Source of the DNA: Parcubacteria group bacterium GW2011_GWB1_37_13
GTDB lineage: Bacteria; Patescibacteriota; Minisyncoccia; Phycocordibacterales; UBA9973
Length of the DNA stretch: 13,270 nt
Assembly: GCA_000990145.1 (NCBI GenBank)
Contig: LBSW01000023.1
Location: 1 to 13,270, forward strand
Direction of reading: 5' to 3'
A program made the translations under genes and the position numbers. The notes below the pieces were generated by a model that saw only the letters and a list, made by a program, of their open reading frames with translations, was not told the DNA's origin and searched no databases. Of this stretch, positions 8,825 through 13,270 are shown piece by piece (the stretch's first letter is position 1; each line of letters starts with the position of its first letter).

Positions 8825-9691
8825 TTAAACATGCGCTAATTCTTTTTCATAACCTTCTTCTTCCCCGTGTTCTTCGTGGTCTTGTGACGCTATCGTGAAA
8901 TACACTGTCGCCAGCAAGGAAAATATTAATGCCTGAATCAACCCGATAAACACTTCCAAAAACAAAAAGGGCGTTGGCAGAATATAAAGAAAAATCGCGC
9001 CCATTGAGGCCAGCAGGACTTCTCCAGCAAATACATTGCCGAAAAGTCGGAAAGAAAGCGACGCAACTTTTGCCATTTCCCCAATAAGCTCCAAAATGCC
9101 GACAAAAAATGTAATAGGAGCAACAATTATAACATTTTTATCTCTTCGGAATTTTGTTATGATTCCTCCGAGTGCCTTGATATTAACATATTTATTAAAA
9201 ATTTTCCAAGCGCCCATGGCTACAATTCCAAAAATATTCGAACCGATAACAGTTGCAATACTCAAGGCCAAGGTAGTGTTGATATCGGCGGTTCCAGCGC
9301 GAAAGATAGGTATAAAAATAGAATTCTCTACAAAGCCGATTGATCCGACAATCGGTAAAAGTCCGAGCCAATTATTTACTAAAATAAAAATAAATAGCGA
9401 TGTGACTAAAGGAAAAATTTTAAGTGTTATCCTACGGTCATTAGTCACTTGATCACAAAGTGAAAGCGCGCCTTCTAGAAGAATTTCAAAAATATGCTGA
9501 ATTTTACCCGGAATTTGTTTTAACTTCAAACGAAGCGCCACACAAAGGATAATTATAACTAAAACCGCCAGCCATGAATTTAGTAATGAATTTGTAATTT
9601 GAAAATTTCCAATATGAAAAACTGGTTCAGCATAAATAGTTGTTTCATGAATTGGTTGCTCTATAATTTGATTTATATTATTTGTTGCCAT
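8825..9691 (-). CDS. atpB: ATP synthase F0 subunit a
   Basis: Subunit a forms the two half-channels that pass protons to the c ring. The 288-residue protein has five or more hydrophobic segments (for example LAVLVIIILCVALRL at 41-55, FPLVTSLFIFILVNNWLGLLPI at 93-114, VFIGLIQALIFSLLATVYFTIA near the end). The essential arginine is R215 in SLSFRLFGNVFAGE, and the conserved helix with IQALIFSLLATVYF follows. The C-terminus is a charged tail rich in Glu/His (DHEEHGEEEG). It overlaps the end of the upstream atpZ/I-like frame by 14 nt, the start ATG lying within its last codons. That implies translational coupling in the intact ancestor. Confidence 0.96.
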   Translation of the reverse strand: MATNNINQIIEQPIHETTIYAEPVFHIGNFQITNSLLNSWLAVLVIIILCVALRLKLKQIPGKIQHIFEILLEGALSLCDQVTNDRRITLKIFPLVTSLFIFILVNNWLGLLPIVGSIGFVENSIFIPIFRAGTADINTTLALSIATVIGSNIFGIVAMGAWKIFNKYVNIKALGGIITKFRRDKNVIIVAPITFFVGILELIGEMAKVASLSFRLFGNVFAGEVLLASMGAIFLYILPTPFLFLEVFIGLIQALIFSLLATVYFTIASQDHEEHGEEEGYEKELAHV

Positions 9692-9906
9692 CTTCTTGTT
9701 TATCTTTGTCGCTTTGTTCTAATTGCTTTTTATATTCTTTAATTTCTTTATAAATACCGGAACAAGTGATGCCGAAACCTGTAATCAAAAATAAAAAGAA
9801 TAAAGTCTGGCTTTCTGTAAATTTTGGCTATTAAACCTATAACTAAAGGCAATACAATCCATGAAGTTGTTTTAGCATAAAAAATCATCACTGGTTTCCA
9901 GTTCAT
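9678..9906 (-). pseudogene. AtpZ/AtpI-like small membrane protein, frameshifted
   Basis: The first gene of the atp operon is missed by simple ORF calling because its frame is split. From the ATG at 9906 the frame reads MNWKPVMIFYAKTTSWIVLPLVIGLIAK, a typical first membrane helix. It then drifts into unlikely sequence and stops at 9748. The continuation is in another frame, KFTESQTLFFLFLITGFGITCSGIYKEIKEYKKQ and a charged tail, stopping at 9678 inside atpB. The two halves join at the AAAA near 9822-9825. Either one extra base in that run, or a small deletion (the turn between helices looks about 5 residues short), would explain it. Two-helix AtpZ/AtpI proteins assist c-ring assembly or ion supply. 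The protein is identified by position and topology only. Confidence 0.75.
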
Positions 9907-9912
9907 GTATAT

Positions 9913-9941
9913 AGTATAAGGGAAAAATAAACGGGATGCAA
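9913..9941 (-). promoter_or_regulatory. Promoter of the ATP synthase operon, leaderless type
   Basis: On the minus strand TTGCAT (plus 9936-9941), a 17-nt spacer and TATACT (plus 9913-9918) precede the ATG at 9906 by just 6 nt (ATATAC). The -10 and spacing are good; the -35 matches only the TTG part. Transcription should begin at or beside the start codon. Confidence 0.6.
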
Positions 9942-10019
9942 ATAGAAAAACAAAGGCCCCAAAACACTGAATTCTATTTATCTACTATCTTTTACATATG
10001 TTCGAGATAGTGGAAATAA

Positions 10020-10307
10020 TCAAATCGCCTTCATAAATTTATAAGAAAAAGGTTCTGCGTATTTTTCTAAAATAGCTCTCTCATATATATCCAGCTTATC
10101 GTAACCAAGAATTAAATTTTTTATCACACTCCACTCTTCTCGCCCAGCAGGTTTAATATCTCTAAAAGATAGAATCTTATCTACTATCTCAAGCGCACGA
10201 ATTTTGGCATTTTCTGCAGCCTGAATTTTATTTGAATCCAAAAAAGAAAAAAGTCTGCCAATTTCAGGATACAGATTTGCCATATAAAAAAGCGAATTCT
10301 TTTCCAT
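10020..10307 (-). CDS. Small hypothetical protein, 95 aa
   Basis: I do not recognise a family. The protein is soluble and largely helical (MEKNSLFYMANLYPEIGRLFSFLDS, then KIQAAENAKIRALEIVDKILSF and EEWSVIKNLILGYDKLDIYERAILEKYAEPFSYKFMKAI), with no signal peptide. Its ATG overlaps the stop of the upstream DUF5674-like gene by one base (TAATG), so translation is very likely coupled and the two products may work together. It ends with TGA at 10020-10022, evidence that TGA is a normal stop in this organism. Confidence 0.75.
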   Translation of the reverse strand: MEKNSLFYMANLYPEIGRLFSFLDSNKIQAAENAKIRALEIVDKILSFRDIKPAGREEWSVIKNLILGYDKLDIYERAILEKYAEPFSYKFMKAI

Positions 10308-10657
10308 TATTTTAGATCAATAAATTTATAAATAATATGGGTGGCTTTTTTGATTACTTCCTGATTATTTATTCCGCGAGAACGATTGCCAAAATTTGGT
10401 TTAATGTTAACCATAGAATCAAATTCCAAAACTCCATCTTTGTTTTCTTCAAAACGAATATTAAAACCCCAGACATCTTCAAATTTTGAACCTGAACTAG
10501 TTAATATTTCTGAAGATTCAATATGATAATCTCCTCCTAAGGCAACTCTCCTTAGCTCAACATCCACAGTACCTTTTATCATTGTTCCATACCAAAAATC
10601 AGCTAATTTCTTAACTTCTTCTATATTTATTTTATTATCTAAAATTTTTATACTCAT
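10307..10657 (-). CDS. DUF5674-like conserved hypothetical protein, 116 aa
   Basis: The protein starts MSIKILDNKINIEEVKKLADFWYGTMIKGTVDVE and carries the block WGFNIRFEENKDGVLEFDSMVNIKPNFGNRSRGI (about 74-107). I associate this with the DUF5674 family of small proteins from candidate phyla; the biochemical role is unknown. The ATG at 10657 was chosen because the longer open frame upstream (to 10795) simply reads through the tRNA gene. The start lies 11-12 nt downstream of the tRNA-Ile 3' end with no SD, so this mRNA probably begins at the tRNA processing site. It overlaps the next gene by one base. Family assignment is from memory of the motif and should be treated as moderate. Confidence 0.75.
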   Translation of the reverse strand: MSIKILDNKINIEEVKKLADFWYGTMIKGTVDVELRRVALGGDYHIESSEILTSSGSKFEDVWGFNIRFEENKDGVLEFDSMVNIKPNFGNRSRGINNQEVIKKATHIIYKFIDLK

Positions 10658-10669
10658 ATATTTTGTAGT

Positions 10670-10740
10670 GTGTCTGGAAGGAATCGGACCTTCGACCTCT
10701 GTCTTATCAGGACAGCGTTCTACCACTGAACTACAGACAC
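10670..10740 (-). tRNA. tRNA-Ile (anticodon GAT)
   Basis: It folds into a full cloverleaf on the minus strand. The acceptor is GTGTCTG/CAGACAC with discriminator A at 10669. The D arm is GTTC/GAAC with loop AGTGGTA, the anticodon stem CTGTC/GACAG with loop CTGATAA, the variable loop AGGTC, and the T stem GAAGG/CCTTC. Bases 34-36 are GAT, so it reads isoleucine ATC/ATT codons. CCA is not encoded. The T loop is TCCGATT, so base 55 is C and not the near-universal T (pseudouridine 55). It is transcribed together with the two small genes downstream. Confidence 0.9.
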
Positions 10741-10762
10741 AAATTAAAAAACCGTTTAAAAA

Positions 10763-10791
10763 ACTATAACAAAATAAAATAATTTCAGCAA
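10763..10791 (-). promoter_or_regulatory. Promoter of the tRNA-Ile operon
   Basis: TTGCTG (plus 10786-10791), a 17-nt spacer and TATAGT (plus 10763-10768) lie 22 nt upstream of the tRNA 5' end on the minus strand. They come directly after the terminator of the RRM gene. Confidence 0.5.
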
Positions 10792-10824
10792 TCAAAAAGC
10801 CGCTCTTGCGAGCGGTTTTTTGAT
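10791..10824 (-). terminator. Intrinsic terminator of the RRM gene
   Basis: CCGCTC and GAGCGG form a 6-bp stem with a 4-nt loop, flanked by A-runs and T-runs on both sides (ATCAAAAAG to TTTTTTGAT). It is symmetric and could stop transcription in either direction. On the minus strand it lies about 35 nt after the RRM gene stop. Confidence 0.88.
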
Positions 10825-10856
10825 TTTACTAAATCTATAAACTATTACAGTTAATT

Positions 10857-11180
10857 TTAGTATTCTCGGCGTCCGCCTCCGTTGCTGCCGTAACCGCCTC
10901 GGTCATTACCACCAGAACGTGGTGGACGAGCTTCCATAGGGCGAGCTTCATTGACAGTGAGTTTGCGTCCTTCGAATTCTTGGTCATTAAACATAGAGAT
11001 AGCCTTTTGTGCTTCATCGTTTGTTGCCATTTCCACGAATCCAAAACCTTTTGAACGACCAGACATCTTGTCCATAATAATCACAGCGGAAACAACGTTT
11101 CCAGCCTGCGCGAAGAGCTCTTTAAGAGCGCCTTCTTGAGTGCTGTAAGGGAGTCCCCCTACATATAGCTTTGTAGCCAT
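10857..11180 (-). CDS. RRM-domain RNA-binding protein, glycine-rich tail
   Basis: This is a single RNA-recognition motif of about 80 residues with a short tail. RNP2 is LYVGGL (5-10) and RNP1 is KGFGFVEM (44-51), with F46 and F48 as the aromatic RNA-stacking residues. The tail (about 80-107) is rich in Arg and Gly (PPRSGGNDRGGYGSNGGGRREY). The protein resembles the small single-RRM proteins of cyanobacteria and candidate phyla, some of which are cold-induced. It likely binds single-stranded RNA as a chaperone. The gene stands alone between a promoter-like region and a strong terminator. An SD (GGGAGAAG, plus 11189-11196) precedes the ATG, partly folded in a hairpin (plus 11194-11212), which may control translation. 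Confidence 0.93.
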   Translation of the reverse strand: MATKLYVGGLPYSTQEGALKELFAQAGNVVSAVIIMDKMSGRSKGFGFVEMATNDEAQKAISMFNDQEFEGRKLTVNEARPMEARPPRSGGNDRGGYGSNGGGRREY

Positions 11181-11507
11181 AACTTTTTCTTCTCCCGTTT
11201 TAAAAAATCGGGCAAAAACTATTTATAATGTTCCAACCCAAGGCTGGAACGCAGATCCTCTTGTCGCTAAATTGGCTTCATTGATGCCCAAAAATCTAAA
11301 CTCACAAATCTTCACAAAAAGGCTAACGAGAAACTACTTGCATAGCATAGCAAATATAAAATAAAAAGCAATTAAAAAAATTGGGAAAAAAATAATCATA
11401 TAGAAATAATGAAAGCCAGCATAATCCTTCTGGATGTTATTGCTGGCTTTCATGAGAGTTAATCAGGGCTCTCAACCTGTCGTCCAGTTAACGCTGGACG
11501 CGTGTTG
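11181..11507. other. 327-base gene-free region between the RRM gene and the secreted-protein gene
   Basis: It holds, in order: the SD of the RRM gene with a masking hairpin CCCG/CGGG (11194-11212); a weak -10 (TATAAA on minus, plus 11222-11227); a 9-bp inverted repeat GTTCCAACC/GGCTGGAAC with a G-T pair (11230-11250); and an AT-rich tract without coding potential (about 11340-11408). Three hairpins in a row then lie after the stop of the secreted-protein gene (11409-11500, listed separately). I see no ORF or RNA gene in it. Confidence 0.6.
11409..11500 (-). terminator. Three consecutive hairpins after the secreted-protein gene
   Basis: In the direction of transcription (minus) they are: CGTCCAG/CTGGACG (plus 11481-11500, 7-bp stem, 6-nt loop); TGAGAG/CTCTCA (plus 11453-11475); and a perfect 13-bp stem ATGAAAGCCAGCA/TGCTGGCTTTCAT (plus 11409-11453) whose 19-nt loop can fold further. 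No T-run follows immediately, but T-rich sequence appears about 15 nt further on. They probably terminate transcription or protect the 3' end. Confidence 0.6.
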
Positions 11508-12545
11508 TTACGGATTCGCAGAAATAGCTTCTGTCATGGACTCCGGTCCGGTGTATAGAGTGTTCGGCTGTCCAAACTTACTCCAGTTGAACCGTAGACG
11601 GTACGTGCCAGCATTCACGCTCTCAAACACCATCGGCTCCTTTGGATTCAATGTCGTGACGCCTTCTTTCCCGTTGTCGTTGGTCACAACCATTGAACCG
11701 GGTCGTTCGAAGTAAGTTTTTCCTTCTTCTTGGACCAAACCCATGACATCGATAGTAAGCGTCTGCTGAGAATCCAGTTTGACGAGAGCTGTTGGACGAA
11801 TCCAGGTTTCCACGATCTTGATCTGACCGGTCACGAATACATGGTGACCATCGATCTTCCAATTGGCCACTGAGTCAGTCGTCTGACCCGGAGTCTGGCT
11901 TATCAGCTTCGCCAAGTTATAGGTTGTAAGCAACCCATCACCAAAGCGAACCACGAGAATACCGTTAGGCGCTCCCGCAAGCCAGGGCTGGAATAACAAC
12001 TGTCCGTTTATCACATCCAATTGATATCTTCGGGCAGTTTTGCCGTCAACGTCCAAGGCTAGCACTTCGGCCGACTGAACATTTGAGAGCATCGGAATGT
12101 TTTGCATCCAGATGTTGTACGATGGTTTTTCTTTCCCAATAATTTCAGCCAAGTATTGAGCTGACCCGTAGAACAGCAGGTTGTCCTGCTTGTCGTACAG
12201 ATAAACCCAACCTTGGATGGTGTCGTTTGGGTTGGTCAGGCGGTAAACCATTTCGGAGACGAATAACTTGTCGAGAATGTTCTCGGCTGATGTTCCGGTG
12301 ACGGTTGTAGATGTTATTGTCCCCTCGTAGTTCCAATCCAGGCTTTCCGCATGAATATAGCGAGAGCCACGGACCACGTTCTTGAGCGCAAACTCTCGAA
12401 CCTGGTCCTGGCTTTGGATCGGCAGAACGGTCGAAATTCCGACTGGACCTCCGCCTCCACCTCCACCACTTTCGGTTTGTGCTCGGACCGACACGAGTAC
12501 CAGCGTGAGCGTTGCTGTGATAATACTGATAGTTTTTGTCTTCAT
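11508..12545 (-). CDS. Secreted protein of unknown function, 345 aa
   Basis: An N-terminal signal peptide is clear: KTK, then a hydrophobic core IISATLTL-like segment (residues 5-20) and a likely cleavage after VRA (residue 22). A seven-glycine stretch follows (about 27-33). The remainder (about 34-345) is mostly beta-type sequence with many aromatic and Thr residues, no further membrane segment and almost no cysteine, suggesting an extracellular beta-sandwich protein. I do not recognise a family. The DNA is more GC-rich than the rest: two 60-base lines I counted are 47% and 50%, against 32% in one line of the atp operon. That fits recent acquisition or a different selection regime. It starts 51 nt after the membrane-anchored gene at 12597, and no good SD lies immediately before the ATG; AAAGGAG occurs about 45 nt upstream. 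Confidence 0.8.
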   Translation of the reverse strand: MKTKTISIITATLTLVLVSVRAQTESGGGGGGGPVGISTVLPIQSQDQVREFALKNVVRGSRYIHAESLDWNYEGTITSTTVTGTSAENILDKLFVSEMVYRLTNPNDTIQGWVYLYDKQDNLLFYGSAQYLAEIIGKEKPSYNIWMQNIPMLSNVQSAEVLALDVDGKTARRYQLDVINGQLLFQPWLAGAPNGILVVRFGDGLLTTYNLAKLISQTPGQTTDSVANWKIDGHHVFVTGQIKIVETWIRPTALVKLDSQQTLTIDVMGLVQEEGKTYFERPGSMVVTNDNGKEGVTTLNPKEPMVFESVNAGTYRLRFNWSKFGQPNTLYTGPESMTEAISANP

Positions 12546-12596
12546 ACTTTTTTCTGCGTTTTTGTTGGTTTTGATTTTTCTGTGCTTCCGTCTCCT

Positions 12597-12980
12597 TTAC
12601 TTCGGGGACGAAATTGTTTTCTGTGTTTGTTTGAGTTTCGCCTCCTCCTGCATCTGCTGAATTTGTTGTTCAGACAGAAATTTTGGAGGCCTGTTGGTTG
12701 CCGAAGCCATTGAAACTTTGGCTCCGCTGTCATGAATGACAATGCCAATCGCGTCTTCAATCAAGGTTTTCTCGAGATCATCAAGGGTCTCGCCGAGCGG
12801 ACCACTAATGATGACCTCAGGCACCGCCGGTTGCCCGATGATGATTTCTGTTGGTGCTTGCTGTGACGAAGCCAGATCGCGAAAGCCGTTGAAGAGCGCG
12901 CGAATGTAAATGCCAGAAATTGTCACAATGGCAGCTACAACCAGCACATGACTAACACGGTTTTTGGTTTTTTTCTTCAT
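12597..12980 (-). CDS. Membrane-anchored protein of unknown function, 127 aa
   Basis: The start at 12980 (MKKKTKNRVSHVL) was chosen over upstream ATGs because GGGAG lies 5 nt before it. The protein has a basic N-terminus, one membrane helix (VLVVAAIVTISGIYIRALF, about 12-30) and a polar outside part with a Gln-rich C-terminus (SEQQIQQMQEEAKLKQTQK). The mature part contains PAVPEVIISGPLGETLDDLEKTLIEDAIGIVIHDSG. I recognise no family. It is probably co-transcribed with the secreted-protein gene and shares its higher GC content. The pairing of a membrane anchor and a secreted protein suggests a cell-surface role, which is inference only. Confidence 0.7.
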   Translation of the reverse strand: MKKKTKNRVSHVLVVAAIVTISGIYIRALFNGFRDLASSQQAPTEIIIGQPAVPEVIISGPLGETLDDLEKTLIEDAIGIVIHDSGAKVSMASATNRPPKFLSEQQIQQMQEEAKLKQTQKTISSPK

Positions 12981-13064
12981 ATTTACTCCCATTTTTCGCC
13001 AAATTCCAAGACAATAGAGCCTCAAGCAAGACCTTCTAAATATTCTTCAGTTGTCAAAGAATTT

Positions 13065-13089
13065 AACAAAAAATAGCCTCTACGGGCTA
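13065..13089 (-). terminator. Terminator-like hairpin after prfA
   Basis: TAGCC/GGCTA forms a 5-bp stem with a 6-nt loop, followed on the minus strand by TTTTTTG. It lies about 35 nt after the prfA stop but also only 17 nt downstream of a canonical -10, so it could act as an attenuator in the leader of the 12980 gene. Confidence 0.6.
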
Positions 13090-13105
13090 AATTTATTTCT
13101 CCATT

Positions 13106-13134
13106 ATGATAGCATATATATAATTAATTGTCAA
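13106..13134 (-). promoter_or_regulatory. Canonical sigma70-type promoter overlapping the prfA stop
   Basis: On the minus strand TTGACA (plus 13129-13134), exactly 17 nt, and TATCAT (plus 13106-13111). This is the best -35/-10 pair in the window. It would start a transcript near 13099 with a leader of about 119 nt for the 12980 gene. Confidence 0.65.
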
Positions 13135-13270
13135 GCATTTTTTCATCTCTCATTACTCCAAAATCAATATCTTTAATTATCTCTTCAATTCCGCCTTCCA
13201 TTATTTTTGGCAAATTATGCCAAGATTTCTTTATGCGATGATCTGTTACACGGTCTTGCGAAAAATTATA
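13124..13270 (-). CDS. prfA: Peptide chain release factor 1, C-terminal 48 residues (5' end outside the window)
   Basis: The frame is open from the window edge to a TAA at 13124-13126 and reads [40 protein letters not shown]. This is the typical end of a class I release factor: the YNFPQxRVTDHRI motif after the GGQ domain, then the LxxIMEGxLDEII helix. RF1 ends translation at UAA and UAG. RF1 rather than RF2 is favoured by this wording of the motif, but the codon-reading PxT/SPF domain is outside the window. The last codons overlap the -35 of the downstream promoter. Confidence 0.85.
   Translation of the reverse strand, partial: YNFSQDRVTDHRIKKSWHNLPKIMEGGIEEIIKDIDFGVMRDEKMLDN

Noticed and set aside
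9984..10011. Inverted repeat ACTATCT/AGATAGT as a terminator of the tRNA operon
   Set aside because: It has a 14-nt loop, an AT-rich stem and no T-run after it; it may be chance in AT-rich DNA.
10658..10795. Long N-terminal extension of the DUF5674-like gene
   Set aside because: It is a read-through of the tRNA-Ile gene (translated as CSSVVERCPDKTEVEGPIPSR).
11434..11715. Plus-strand ORF of 93 aa
   Set aside because: It is antisense to the secreted-protein gene, whose signal peptide and operon context are much more convincing.
12351..12713. Plus-strand and minus-strand alternative ORFs around 12351-12760
   Set aside because: They are cysteine- and arginine-rich shadow translations of the two cell-surface genes, without their own start signals.

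Overview
The window looks like a piece of a Patescibacteria (CPR) genome, most likely a Parcubacteria-type lineage. The basis is AT-rich, tightly packed DNA, a compact F-type ATP synthase operon with a short delta subunit, a gene resembling the DUF5674 family, small hypothetical genes typical of such genomes, and almost no Shine-Dalgarno (SD) sequences inside the main operon. This is inference from gene content and not a phylogenetic placement. TGA is used as a stop (for example in the gene at 10020-10307), so there is no sign of the recoded TGA of some CPR lineages.

Layout. Bases 1-1414 (minus) carry the start of a clamp-loader delta'-like gene, cut by the window edge, downstream of mreB. 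Two small plus-strand hypothetical genes (1451-2001) are divergent from mreB and end in a cluster of terminator hairpins. From 9906 down to 2070 a long minus-strand operon encodes the ATP synthase in the classical order atpZ/I-like, B, E, F, H, A, G, D, C, followed by a YbhB/PEBP-type gene and rsmI. A leaderless-looking promoter drives it. Upstream are a tRNA-Ile(GAT) operon with two small genes (10020-10740) and an RRM RNA-binding protein gene (10857-11180). A visibly more GC-rich block (11508-12980) codes for a secreted protein and a membrane-anchored protein, neither recognised. The window ends in the C-terminus of a class I release factor (prfA).

The most striking feature is a family of near-perfect palindromes of about 44 bp, with 20-bp arms and a 4-nt loop. 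They sit inside the reading frames of rsmI, atpC and atpG. All three copies are in the same orientation and codon phase, and each adds the peptide NLVVGVPSGTPTTK or a close variant to the host protein at what should be a surface loop. None lies between genes. This resembles the protein-inserted palindromic elements known from Rickettsia, but with a different sequence and in an apparently unrelated lineage.

Two ATP synthase genes are broken in this sequence. atpD has an out-of-frame deletion of about 49 nt just after the P-loop. The small atpZ/I-like gene has a frameshift between its two membrane segments. Either the operon is decaying or the assembly carries errors, and the sequence alone cannot decide. 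Several transcription units (mreB, both plus-strand genes, the atp operon) have a -10 box only 6-7 nt before the ATG, which points to leaderless mRNAs.
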